A stretch of DNA of 64,000 nucleotides from Parus major (taxonomy: Eukaryota; Chordata; Aves; Passeriformes; Paridae), in the NCBI RefSeq assembly GCF_001522545.3, contig NC_031776.1, positions 30,904,342-30,968,341 on the forward strand, written 5' to 3'. A model generated the notes under the pieces. The model did no database searches. It had not been told where the DNA came from and worked only from the letters and a program-made list of their open reading frames with translations. The position numbers and the translations under genes were made by a program. Of this stretch, positions 48,466-60,746 are shown one piece after another. Each line of letters begins with the position of its first letter. The first letter of the stretch is position 1.

Positions 48466-49207
48466 TATAGATAAATTAGCTCTATGTGTTTCTTGTATAT
48501 TTCACATACATGTCTGTGTCAGTGAGTACTATCACAAACCTTGTAGTGTTTGTTTGAATTATTTGAATTGTGTGATGGACTTAATTAAAAAATTAATCCC
48601 TCACAAAGCCAAATAAAAAGTTTACAGCCGTGGAGAAAAATTTGATCTAAATCTAAAACCATAACAAAGATAAAAGGCCTTCTTATATTTTACTAGTAAA
48701 CTTTAAAATAGAAGTATTAAATGTGTTCTGGGTGAGATTTGTGATGGTGGCTCAGTGTGTCAGTAGACTAAAGCAATTAAATACTTAGGAGGGGCAGGGG
48801 AAGGTCAGCTGCCATTTAAAAAGCTGGATATGAAATCCTACACTGTCAAAAGTAGGCTTGCTTTTATGCAAGCTACCACTTAACAGGTGTTGGGAAACAA
48901 GGACAGTTTTTGTACTGAGAAACACCATGTTCATGTTCTGCCAAATGAATGATTTTTTTTAAGAAGTTGAAAGTAGTTTGGTTTTCTTTTCCCAATCTTA
49001 TATTTCAAAAACAGAAATAGAGTTGCTCACTCACTTTGCAAGGCTGTAACAATGGGTCATTGCCAGGCACTGCAGTAGGAGTTAAGGATCATGGAGAGAT
49101 CAGGCACAATGCTGAAAACAGAAATGTAAAGAGAGAAATGCTGATTTGGGGTCAAACTTTTTTTTTCTTCCTCAAAGGAGTATATTGTTAATGATCTTTA
49201 TAAAAAG

Positions 49208-49229
49208 AGTCTCTTTATAAAAAGAGACT
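49208..49229. repeat. perfect 9-bp hairpin overlapping a 14-bp direct repeat
   Basis: AGTCTCTTT-ATAA-AAAGAGACT is a perfect hairpin with a 4-base loop. The unit CTTTATAAAAAGAG occurs at 49196-49209 and again at 49213-49226, so the hairpin seems to have been created by a local duplication. Confidence 0.9.
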
Positions 49230-49513
49230 TAAGTGCATTCAGTGGGTGGGTTAAGCACTCAGTGTATTATGTTTTATTTTCCTCAATGAAACTATCTGCT
49301 ACTTTCACTACTTAGGGAAAAAAAAAGGCAAAAAAGGAACAAAAGTGCTTGAGTGGAGGTGATTTTATAGTAGTTTTCATTTTCTCTCTACTGTAAATGA
49401 ATGCACTTTCACTTTGAGTAACATAATTTAGATGGATTTCTGAGTGATGAAAATTATGCCCTCTTAAAGTGCTGCAAGCCAGGATTTATTCTTTTTGTAA
49501 CTGACAAGTTCAC

Positions 49514-49632
49514 CTCTAAACCATGTCCCTAAGAGCCATATCCATGTGACATTTCCATCCCTGAGGATTGGCTCCCCCACTTCCCAGGGCAGCCTGTGCC
49601 AGTGCTTGACAGCCCTGTCAGTGATAACCCAT
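49514..49632 (-). mobile_element. CR1 LINE fragment, minus strand
   Basis: The plus strand reads AACCATGTCCCTAAGAGCCA, then TTTCCATCCCTGAGGATTGG, then TTCCCAGGGCAGCCTGTGCC and AGTGCTTGACAGCCCTGTCAG, the reverse complement of the avian CR1 region about 150-250 bases from its 3' end. The element lies about 1 kb from a CR1 piece in the opposite orientation, so these are separate insertions. Confidence 0.85.
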
Positions 49633-50346
49633 TCACCTGCTTCTACTGTTAACAAAACCTACTTCAGTTTGCAAAGGGTGAAAGGCTTTCCAAGGTTTGT
49701 CTTCTCATCTCTTTCTCCTTACCTTGACTGCCTGGCTGGGTCCCCATGGGCTGTCACTGTCACTGTGCCATCAGCTGTGCACTGGGATGGGATTTAAGGA
49801 GGCACCACAGCAGCCCCTGCCTGCTGCAGCCTCTGCAGGGTCCTTGTCAGGCTTGTTCTGTGCTCATGAAAGCCACGTTTCTTAACAATGTGAGCTCCAG
49901 AAACAGCAATAAGTTCCCTTGCAGGGGGCCCAGCGTTTTGGTGCACAAGTCCTGGCTGTGGTATCTGTATTTATTGAATTTATTAAGATTCTGCACGACT
50001 TGAAGTTATAATACTATTAGGTCTTCAGGTTTGAGTGACTGACCCAGACAAAGTTTTTCTGAACTAACTGGAGACAGAAATGTGCAGTGTTCCTAAACTC
50101 TGCTGTCCCATCTGCCTGTGGGTTAAATGAATCCTGTCCTGGAAGGTCAGTCTGTCCTGCCTATGAGCCACATTTTTATTCCATCTGTTAATGTGAATGT
50201 TCTGAAGATGATGCCAAGAAAGAGTTTACTAAAATAAACACTTTCTATGGGAATAGATAGCCCTTGAACTGATCAACTTTCTTTCTGAATACCAGAATTA
50301 AACAGATTTTGACCACCCTCTCAAAAGTCAAGTGCTGGAAAATGAC

Positions 50347-50348
<2 letters not shown>

Positions 50349-50385
<37 letters not shown>
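50349..50385. repeat. (CA)15 microsatellite running into (TA)n
   Basis: Fifteen CA units followed by a few TA units. Likely polymorphic. Confidence 0.97.
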
Positions 50386-52179
50386 GTCCTTTCTCTTCAG
50401 ATTCTTCTTCATTCATTATGTTAGTCTATTTTTCTGTATCATGTACTATATATAAATTTTATTAATATATAATATCAATTATGAAGATATTGATATTCAT
50501 AACGTATAAAATGCACTACTATAGAAATATATAAAATTCAGGTGCTAAACTGATACAATATTAAAAAAAGAGCTGTAACTTCAATTTCTTGTTATAAGGA
50601 AAATTGGGGATATGTAAAGCTTAAAATTCAGGTCTCTTAATTTTTTTCCATGTTTAAGCAAATCACAAAGAGTAACTGAAAAGATGACTTCCAGTACCAG
50701 TATTCAAATCTCAAAGTTTTCTTATTCTCATGAATTCTTGTTACAGCTATGATTTATATTTCCAAATGTAGCAAGTATAATATTCCAAATCCTGAAGAAT
50801 TTTTTTCTTTCCTTCCCTCTTTAACACATTAAGAAGGATGCAGGGAGGGAGAAAGAAGAAATAAGCTGGTGCTGAAAAATTCCAACCTCACTCCTACTCT
50901 TTTAGAAATTGCTGTTAGTATTCCTGTCTCCATGTGTAAGCCCGAGGTCTAAGCTTGAGGTTTAAACTATAAACAGAGATGAGATAATTTTGTACAGGAA
51001 TAAATGTGCACAGATGGAGATAATCAGAAGTGACTTAAATGTGTGGGCTTTTCTGGAGGTGCCAAAAGCCCACCACACCACACTGACGTTGATGGGGACC
51101 ACAGGTGTGAATTATGCTCAGCCATACCCCGAGCCTGCTTTGTAGAAGGTGTTCAGACACCTACAGGAGTACCCAGGAGTGTCTCATTAAGTGCTGTGGG
51201 AGTTGGGTATTTGGGCATGTTCATAGATCTCTGAGAGGCCTCTTTGCATATTTATTGAGACTTCTTTAAAATTCTTGCTGTTCTGTTGACAGTTGCCATA
51301 ATAAAAGTGACTTTTTTCCTTTTTTTCTTTTTTTTTTAATGCTTGTCTTATAGTTCTCAGTTAATTAAAAGAAATCCTAATGTTGTGGGCTCAAGGGTAG
51401 AAACAACAAAAACTTTCAAGGACAGTACTTTGCATAACATGAAGGATGTCTCGAGGATTCTTTAACCTGTTGGATACATTAAAATTCAGGAAGAGGACCT
51501 TGGGTGCTTTAAAAGCCTTAATGATAAATGCAAAAAGAAGCCTTTTTAAAATAAAAACAACACTTCTGTAGATACACCTCTGAGACATCAATTCTTTGAA
51601 ATTTAGAAGGGAAAATATTTTAGAAACTGTTAACAAATTCTGAGCATTTTTTTTATTGACAGTCATCTAGCATGACTGACAAAAGCCCCCTTATTTTTCT
51701 TTGTGTTGCTTCCATTTAAGGCACACTTCTGTAGTAAAGGAAAATATTGGTATTGGCAGAGATTCAGAATTTTTTCTCACTCCTTAATAGTCAGAGTGGT
51801 TAACTGTGGATAGTAACAAAACGTTTTTTATTTAAGAAAAAAACCTGTAAATTAGTATTATTTTTGCAATGACATAGTCTTGCATGTAATTCCTATATTG
51901 TACAGTAAGCCTCCTCTAAGCTAATAAATCAAACTTCATGTTCTTGAAACCATTTTCATTCCCAGTATTTCCTAGCCACGGTATCAGTCTCTCTTTCCAA
52001 ATTCTGAATGTGAGAATATTAGGAAAAAAAAATAAAAGGCAGAAAACCCCCAAGCGTGAGTCTTGCAGAGTTTTGACACACTTTCTCTGAGGTATTGCCA
52101 TTTTCATCCTGTCATGTAGCATAAATGTTTTAACAGGCAAACACACCTCCCCCCTTTCTAATCTCAATTTAGTGTAAAA

Positions 52180-52657
52180 GGATTTTTCTCTGGCCTCGCT
52201 GTGCTGACAGCTCTGAAGTTCTGTATTTTCCTGTACGCACTGGTCTGACTGTGTTCCCCTTGCCCATCCTTTGCTGCCTGCTGTTCCCCCACTGAAACAT
52301 CATCAATTTGTCTTTACATTCCGTGTCGCCATCGTCCTCCCCCAGCAGGGTTTGCTCCGTGCCTCCCCCAGGGCCACGTGCTGCCCACGGTGGGTTTGCC
52401 TGTAGATACCCTGTGGAAAGCATCTCTTTGCTTTCTGCCTCCTTCCTCCCTAACACGGTTGAGAAATCTCCCTTTAATCTCAGCAAAGGCTGATGGTTCT
52501 CAGATCTCTTCTGAAAACTCTGCTTGGCTGCGATGACTTCGGGACAAGAAGGAAATGAGACTCTCGCTCTCGTTAGCAACACTTCCTGAGGTTTGTTTCT
52601 TTGTGTGTCCAATTCATCCCCTCGTTCTTCTCTCTTTCTGTATGGCTTGGTTGCTAG
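52180..52657 (+). promoter_or_regulatory. GC- and CpG-enriched block, possible internal promoter or regulatory element
   Basis: Compared with its flanks this block is C-rich and retains CpGs (TTCCGTGTCGCCATCGTCC, CTCTCGCTCTCG). It includes a CACGTG E-box at about 52375 in GGGCCACGTGCTGCCCACGG. On the minus strand a 164-codon frame (52169-52663) crosses it, the longest in the window apart from frames across the gap, but it shows no domain. The block ends just before a strong acceptor-donor pair (52658-52751), so it could be an alternative promoter with its first exon, or an intronic enhancer. Confidence 0.3.
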
Positions 52658-52751
52658 GCACAAGGCAGACCTTTGCCCTTGGTATCAGAGAGATCAAGGT
52701 ATCCTAATCCCTGAGCAGGATTTACTGCAGTGCAAAGACTGGTTTGGAGAG
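52658..52751 (+). CDS. candidate coding exon, plus strand, unrecognised
   Basis: Pyrimidine-rich TTCTTCTCTCTTTCTG followed by TTGCTAG (ending at 52657) precedes 94 bases that end at GGAGAG|GTAAGT, the best donor in the right half of the window. One frame is open throughout: one base completing a codon, then HKADLCPWYQRDQG and ILIPEQDLLQCKDWFGE, ending in phase 0. The first base completes the split codon left by the exon candidate at 31499 (AG|G, Arg), so the two can be joined in frame. It could also be a non-coding exon of an alternative transcript starting in the GC-rich block just upstream. No homologue is recognised. Confidence 0.33.
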
Positions 52752-54619
52752 GTAAGTCTGGCTTTAAAAATCCTTTCTGTATGGTAGGTGTTCGCTCTGT
52801 ACCTCAGTGAAATCCAACATTGGCTAGGAGGGATGTGTGCTAATTTTCCTTTATAAAATAATGCTTTCTTATATTTCTTTGTTGTCCAGTGGCCTATACT
52901 GCATTGTCCAGTTTGATGCATTTAGGTACCTAGAATCTGACTTTCCAGACAGAAAAATGCACGTAAGGGTTTGCGACTTGACTTGTGAAAAATATGGTCA
53001 CAACTGTGGGCCTTTTGTGATTCACAGGAATTGCATTTCTAGTTTATTATTTCGCACATATGTGTTTCTTGAGTTGTGGTGTGCCCTTGTAATTTCATTT
53101 TCTATATTGACTTAAAACCTCTTGACAATTTAGCCCTTAACTGCTGTACAAGCTAGTTTTTCCCTCCTGCTTTAATTGAAAGCTTAGGTCTAATGGAGAT
53201 GAATATATTGTCTGTGTCACTGGAATTTGTAATCAGCCTTACCTTCTTAAAAATTTAATTTTCTTTTAATTCTGATTTTGATGTAAATGCACATAAGGCA
53301 ATGTGTTTTGTTGAAAACTTGGGATTGCTACTTCTTCAATCAATTCTCTTTTTTTGTTTGGGTTTTGTTTTACTCTGTTTTAGCTGGTGCCATTTTTTGC
53401 TTTTCATGAAAAATTGCACAACAGGTATTTAATTTAATATTTCTTCCAAACCTGAGGTTTCAAAACCTTTTTGTCATATTGCAATAAAAAAAAAAAAAAC
53501 TTCAGTGAAGGAGGAAGAATAGAAGATGTTAGTGAATATATTTTTATTTAAAATAAATTTAATTCAGTGGAAGACTATTTATTTTTAGTTATGCAACGCT
53601 AAGTTTAAAAATGAATTCCTGTCAAGGTTCTTGAATAAAAATTGTGGGATGTCATGATGCCTTCCTGTTTTTGAAAGGGAAAAACTCTCTGCTCTTGTTC
53701 TTTAAAAATTACTTCCTTGGAATTGGCTGGAGTGTGGGGAGGTTTTTGCTGGTGGTTTTGCTGACATTTCTCTAAGTCTTGCTTGCTTGCATTTTTAATC
53801 TTCCTGATGTTTATTTGCTTGCAGTGTTCGCAATGTCACTTCAGTTTTGCTCATAAAACTTCTTAGGCATTTATCTCTCACCCACTGCTAATGTTAGATC
53901 TGGGTTATTTGTGGTTCCTGCTTTGTCCTTCAAACTCCTTCCTTCTCCCTATCATCTAAAAAGATAGAAATGTTGACTTAAGTGGGCAAAAATGCCAATC
54001 TACCTTTTTGTCCTTTCATTACCACACAGTCTGAAAGATGGTTTTCTTCTGTAATTTTGTAGAGCAGATTTTGCAAGAAGTCCTGTATGGAGTTTTTTCT
54101 TTAATCACTATATACACATACACAATAAAATGCTGTGTATTGATTTTTTTGCCCCACTGGATTTATTATTCTAAAGTGATGCAACTCTTCTTATTTGGCT
54201 GTTGAGAGTTGACTCAGAAGTGGTTGACCTTCAGGGAAAAATGAGATATTTTTTTCTAATGAAGTTTTGCCTTTAGTGCATTATAATACTTAAAAAGTAA
54301 ATAATGGGAATTGCTGCTCCTACAGAACTCTGCCTTGGTGGGTCATTCTTTGGTTGGATTTGGAGTTTGAAGTTTAGATGGCATATAAGCAAAGGGGAAA
54401 GAAGAGCAAGACGAGATATTCAAATCATACTTGATTAAGTAAATCTTACCAGATTTGAAAAATCTGATATGCAGCAAAATCGTTCTGTTCTCTAGCAGTA
54501 TGTGCTTCTTGGCTTGTGCTTATATAAAAATGCAAAAAGGGTGTTATGCAAGGGAGTGTTCCTTTGCTTGCCACTCACTACGCAGCCACCTGTTTAAACA
54601 TGGATTCCCAGTGCAAGAT

Positions 54620-54829
54620 CTACAGCGTGGCTGCAGGTGATGAAGCGTGTTTACCAACCTTCAGGAAACCTATTCTGTTGTTAGCAAAATACAATTTTAA
54701 AGCCTGATTTTTGGAGGGAGTACTTGGGCTGGGAGGTGGTGTTGTGCTAGTAACAGACACTGAGCTTCCAGCTGACTCCTGCAAAGAGCTCTGCACAAGG
54801 GTGGGTTTAAAAACATCTTTTTTGGACAT
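54620..54829 (-). other. unrecognised minus-strand open frame, Ser/Thr/Pro-rich
   Basis: True ATG start, 69 codons to TAG. The middle is a low-complexity Ser/Thr/Pro segment (VSVTSTTPPPSPSTPSKN) typical of disordered regions in nuclear proteins. It lies antisense to the presumed plus-strand gene, with no good acceptor (GAAATCTGAAG) or donor. Probably a chance frame. Confidence 0.12.
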
Positions 54830-57800
54830 CTTCAGATTTCATAGTATCAAAAAAAGCCTCGTGACACTCTTGTGCAATATTTAATATGATGACACTTGAC
54901 TAGTGTTCTAACCTCACTGTCAATAAATGTAATTAATTATGCATTGTTGGGGCATTGAGGGGAATTTATTCTCAGAATAAATGTGGAGGAACTAATGGAA
55001 ATTGCCAGAGTCTATAAAGGATGTTTAGTTATGTCTCTTCTGTCATCTGTGGTTAGCTGTGTGGTATGTGGTGTTTCTGAGTATCTTTCCTATGTGACTC
55101 TGTGTGTGAAATAGGTTAAAGAGAGTGGCTGGTTTGGAACATTTGAAAGTGTTACTCTGAATTGTCACTGACCACAAGGAATGATGTTCACTAATTTAAA
55201 TAAGTAATTAATGGAACCCTAGACCTTGGAAATCTTGAAACATAGATGCTTAATATGTAATTTATACCAAATATTTTCATCATCCTGCACGTAAATCTTG
55301 AATATGTTCTTGCAATGTCTGTGGTTTTGTTTCCTGTTACTGTCTGTCTCCAGAATCCTTTTACTGCCTATGAAGCAACATTTACATAGACCCATAATGT
55401 TTTATGCAAAGATAATGTTACATTTTATCCCTGAGGACTACTGAAAGCTGTAGAAATTATTATACTCGTGAATGTATATACGTGTGGTGGAGCAAACCCT
55501 ATTTACTAAGAACCAGATCCTTATGGTTTGAATCGATGCAAGTGATTGAAAGATAAATTACATAGAGAGCTGACCCCATGAGAAGTTAATTTTTTGATAT
55601 TGATAAGACTAATGATAATACTGAGGAATAGTTCTGAACAACTTTCCCATTATCTTAAATATTTTATTTAAGGAAGGTATTGATATAGGAAGTTCTAGTC
55701 TCTGTGACTTCCTCATAAAGCTCCACCTGTTTCCCACTCAAGATGGAACTTTTAGCAGCTGAAGCAATAACTTTTGACAAGCAAACTGTTTCCTCTATCA
55801 GTAGCTAAAGTCCTATTTGTGTATGGAAACATATTAGTTATGCTTTGCTACTTGCACCTGTGGTCGCCTTTGTGTCTGTTGGCAAGTCACTCAGCATGTT
55901 GATTTAGCATTATTTCATGTTCTGTGTTTCCTTGGTCTCGCTTGACCTGGTGTATTCAGCCATTCAGTTTGTGCATTGTCAGTCAGGCTGCTCTCTTTAG
56001 TATCTTTTCATCTGCTTAACATTCATTTCCTTTACTCTCTTAGACTTGCATTTAGATGTTTTCTTACCTCATCTCACTCAGGGAATTTTTTCTTTCTTTC
56101 CCCTTCCTCATCTTTCAATTTCTTTACCAGCTTAATACCTTGTGTTTCTTACAGTGGTTTCCCCACTCATCAGATTTTCAAGCTTACATATTGTTTTCTC
56201 TACAACTTTCTTCTCCTATCTGCTATTCTGAAATTTTCTCTTACTGCATCAGTTAAATGCAGATGCCATTTGCAAGCTCTTGCTCACAATTAAAAGGAAG
56301 AGCTTAGTTCTGCTTTCCTATTGATAATACTATTTATCTGTAATCTGTTGCATCTAGAATGCAGGAATACAAAATTTCTCCCACTTTGATTTTATTCTAT
56401 TGTGATTTCCCAATGAAACAAGACTCTTTCAGTCACCCAGTTTTGTCCTTCATACTTCCAATTCCTGTTGGAATTTCAGTCAAACTGGTGATGAAATTTC
56501 TACAAGCTTTCTGTGAATCAGTAGCTGGCTGAGAAAGCTTCTGCTTCCACAGTGAGGGAAGACAGGGAATAAGAAAAAAAGTAGAAGAGGTGGAAAAAAG
56601 TAAAATGTAGAAAACTGGATTGGTATTCATCTTTGCAGTATTTTGTTGCAAAGGTTTGGGGACTGTAAAAGGAAGAACACGTGGTGTGGGCAGCCTTAGC
56701 AGGTTACAGAGCTGCAGGAAATGAATAAACCCTTTCGGATAAAGTTAAATCTCATGCATGAGCTGAACTATTTTCAAGTGTGTTCTTAGTAAATCTGGAA
56801 TTGTGTGCTGATCTATAACTAAAATGCATGTAAAGGAAGTGATAGGGGTTTTGTCTTTTTGACCATTAAAATTACAAATTGCATTATGCTACTTGAGAGA
56901 ATAACTACAGGCAATTTATTTATGCATTTACTTACTTGGCAATTTTCTTCATACCTGTATATGACACAAATGAGTTGTAGCTCAGAGAATTTTAACATGT
57001 GCTCAAACATGGGTTTGCATGAGACATGCTTTTGGAAGTGTTTTGGTAACCCACAAATAACACTTTGAGATAGGTATATATATGTATTGTTATGTATATT
57101 ATGTATATACATACATAATGGAGTACTCTTGGACACCACAAACTGAGTTGCTCTGTAATGAAAATATTCCAGGAACGCAAGTGGTATCCTCAAACTGTTG
57201 GTATTTATTCTTTAAAGCCAGATTAGATATAATCCACAGCACTGCCCTCCCAGTACTGACACCCACACCTCTGAGCTGAAACACTTTTAGTGTGAATGTC
57301 ATGTCCTCAAAACTTATCAGGTTCTTTTGCAGAAGTGCTCCTGCTCTGCTGTGGTATTTGCTCACTTATGTAGAGATTTCAAGACCTAAGCTGTGATTCT
57401 ATGTCTAGTAAAGACGGACCTCAAGCTTTATTTTCTGATTTTCATAAGGACAACTTTGTTATTTGAGTTTACCTAGAACCTTGGAGAAGGAAGAGGAAGC
57501 TCATGACTACTGGTGCATTCAATATTGTAAATAATTAAATTTTCCAAGATGTTAACGTACATTTCTTTTGAAACTGCATTGCAGGGGGAATAATGGTTTG
57601 CTTTCAGCACTGAAAATTAAGCTACTTTTTATACCAAACCTTGAATGGGAGTATTGATAATAGCTTCAACAAAGCATGCTTTGGGAAGGAGGCCTTTCTA
57701 GTAATTAGGATTGATTATTTATAAAAAGCACTGAGGCATTAAAGAAAGTTCATTATCCAAACCATTACTGCACTGTGGACCAGAACCAGCAGATGAAATA

Positions 57801-59764
57801 GCTTTTTCAAGCAGTAGCTTATCACTATCTAGAGAACCTGAAAACCTGGGAGCGAGAGAGGCTAAAAGGAGGGATTTTGTTGTTTAATGATGGGATGTAA
57901 GCAATGGGGAGAGCTTAGGGGGTTCTGTATGCATCCTTTAGTATTGTGTTTTGTGAAATACCAGATCAGAAACCTGTGCTGCTTGGTAGGACATTTTCAC
58001 ATTATTTTTATTGTGGTGGTGGGGTTATGTGTTGTCCTGCCTCTCCCTACCTAGCAGTAGTCTGGAGCAAAACCACAAAGTCCTATTACTAATTCATTTT
58101 CCTTATGCTGCCTGTGCCGGCTGTTTTCTACACGTCACTTCTTTCTTTTTTCCCCATTTAGTTTGTAAGAGCTACAGCTGAAACAAAGCTATTCCTCAGA
58201 GTTTGCCAGTACAAGTTGTTCTACAGCTGTCTAGGGATGCTGAAAGAGGGGAGGCTGTTTTCCACCTCCTCAAAATAGTTCAGAAGTTGTGCCCCGTGAT
58301 AAACCAAGTGCAGCTCATTGGTTTGCAGAGGAAACTTGTGTAGTTTATTAGATCCTGCAGATCTAACAATGACTGGAAAGCTGATGCCCTGCCAGCAGTG
58401 CAGTGGTTACACTCAGTGACAGGATAGAACGTGGTTATGCTTGTCCTCACCTGGCTGTCTTTGGAAAATTCTGTTGGGGTCACAGTCACATCGTTCAGTG
58501 TTTGTTGTATTTTCTCACAAAGCTTTAAAATTCTTAACAGCATTGTGAGAATCATGTGAATCATGAGAATCATCAGAGGTTTTGCGTGAAGGCTCGTGTT
58601 ATTACTGTTTTCTTATGGCTGAATGGATCCAAACTGTGTAGACAGTGAAACTTTTGTCTAATATTTCCTCTAGCATTACTTTCAAGCCCTGTGCTCTAAA
58701 GTTCTTTCTTCTTTCTTTGACTGAGGTTTCTAACAGGGCTTCACTGCAGATGTACAGAACTTCATGTATGTCCCTTTAAATATTTTGACATCTCTGTGTG
58801 ACAGATTGTTGCTCCTTACAAAGGGAAATAAGAAATATTGGCAGTTTTCATTCTTTCATTTCAATTAAAAGTGCTTCTCTAATCTTTGGTGGTATCAGCT
58901 GTTGAAAAAATACCAGTGTTAAGCAACAGGATATATGCAGGAAAGAGGTTAAAATGTTCTGCTGCCCTACTAACTTTTGAATTAGGTTACAAATTACAAT
59001 TTCATCCTTTCAATAATAAAGAAAAGGTCTTAAATGCAGAGTGATAGAATAATCAGCAGCACTGTTGCTTCCAAACAGGTGACAGTGTTGAAATTTTAAT
59101 TCCATTAAATTTTGTTCTCTCGAGATGCAGCTTGTACTTTCAGCCATTTGTCTAGCCACATAAGCTGGAATGTGTTCAACGTGCTTGCCAAGAACAAATC
59201 CATTGGAAGAAATGTTATACTTTGACCCAAGTTCAAGAAATTCTAAAGCAATAAAAAGATAAATATTTCTGAAAACTTATTTAATGTTCAGCTTAGCTGT
59301 TTATTTTTTTGTCCTCCCTGTGATCTGATACGCAGTTGCTTAATGGCATGCACATAAAAAAATTCTATATATTTATATATTATAAATATTTATTTATTTA
59401 TATAGATTTATTTTTTCCTCTATTTTAATATGACTTTGTTGTCTTTTCCTTTGGTGTTTGGCCTTTGCAAAAAGTTTGTGTGTAGAATCCTGTAGCAACA
59501 ATTAATTTAAACCAAATTTAATGAGAATTTATTTTTGTTTTGATTATCTACAGTTCCTAGCAAATGGTAAAAAATTCAAGAAGGTTAAATCTTTTACACA
59601 GGTGTATTTACATTCTTTGTTTTCTCTTTTTCAAAAACTTTTTCAGTAAGTTGTAGTGAGTATTTTGAGTATGAACATGCTTGGATCTTTCCTTTAATAA
59701 CTTTTTTTTTTATTAATTTAATTTAACTTTAACTCAATTTAATTTTTTTAATTAATTTTTGGTT

Positions 59765-60070
59765 TTTAAGTAACCTTTATTTATTTTTGGCTGGCTGTCT
59801 GGGGTCCAGCACAATGGCTGAAGACCACATTTAATGTGTGGATTTGATAGCGGATGATAGCTGGGCATCCACATTGATGAGAGCTTTCTTGTTGAATACA
59901 AAGAAGGTTTTGACTTTCCTCTGAGAGTTGGACAGAGCTCCTGTTGAGAGTTGCTTGTTTTTCCTCTTGGACAGACCACAAGATGTGATGTAACAGGCTG
60001 ATTTGTGGTTAATAGCAGTGAGTGAGATTGGAGCCTGGAGTATCAGCTTGATGCAAGAAATGAGCTAATG
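59765..60070 (-). pseudogene. possible retroposed gene fragment, minus strand
   Basis: On the minus strand an open frame of about 79 codons (no ATG at its start) ends with TAA at 59833-59831. It includes a Lys/Arg-rich segment (GLSKRKNKQLSTG) and SQRKVKTFFVFNKKALINVD. About 60 bases after the stop are AAATAAATAAAGG and then A-rich sequence (AATTAAAAAAATTAAATTG). An open frame, a short 3' UTR with a signal and a decayed A-rich tail is the order expected of a processed retrocopy truncated at its 5' end. The parent gene is not recognised, and no target-site duplication was found. Confidence 0.22.
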
Positions 60071-60697
60071 GATCTGATTTCTATATAATAAACTTAGTCA
60101 TTCTTGGAGTGCCTCATAATTTGGTTGCTTTGCTAATAAACTGAAGTTAATTTTTATTATTCATTAAAACTAAATAAAGTTTTCTGGCTAAGTTCATAGC
60201 AATGCTTGCAGCTCTTGCTGCCACAGATCCCCTGTGCCCAAAAGAAGTGGGAGAGCATTACCAGAACCCAGGGTTGCTGTGTAGGAACTGAGAATGTTTT
60301 GCTCATGAATCTGGAGATCATCCAGGTGATCTGAAAAGGGTGAGGCCCTGCTTCTCTGCAGGTGCCATGGTTTTGTCCTTCAGAGGGCAAATGTCAAATG
60401 TAAAATTGAGAATGACATAACAGAATGTCAAATATTAGCCTTTCACTGAGGGGAGTTGCAAGGGGAAGAGAAAAATATATGTACTTTATGCATAGTAGAA
60501 ATATGATAAAACTTACTGGCCATGAGTCCTATTTTTAAAACTCATAAAAATTAATGAAGTAGCTTAAAGGTTTGTGCAGTGGGCTTCAGGGACTCTTGAA
60601 GCCATGAAAACCTGTCTCATGGGCACTTTTTTCACTGGTTTTAGGGATTTTGTAGATGTTAACTGGGGCTCTCAGGCTCTGTAAGTTACTTTCTTGG

Positions 60698-60746
60698 AAA
60701 AAAACCCAAAAAATAACCAAAACCCAGAAAAAAACCCCCAAAAACT
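60698..60746. repeat. A/C-rich tract
   Basis: A runs alternating with CCC to CCCCC (AAAAACCCAAAAAATAACC). The minus strand is T/G-rich with several G runs. Confidence 0.7.

Larger units (their letters stand above)
48466..52179 (+). other. intron-like non-coding stretch between and after CR1 pieces
   Basis: Apart from the repeats listed, no gene is recognised. A GC-richer segment at 49690-49890 immediately after the minus-strand CR1 has open frames in more than one register but no domain, and may be an unrecognised extension of repeat DNA. Confidence 0.45.

Noticed and set aside
49464..50003. Several overlapping frames of 60-85 codons on both strands
   Set aside because: The left part is the minus-strand CR1 fragment. 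The right part is GC-richer DNA in which several registers stay open, which argues against a specific coding frame.
52169..52663. 164-codon minus-strand frame as a gene
   Set aside because: It has no recognisable domain and no splice context, it is antisense to a better exon candidate, and its composition follows the local GC enrichment.
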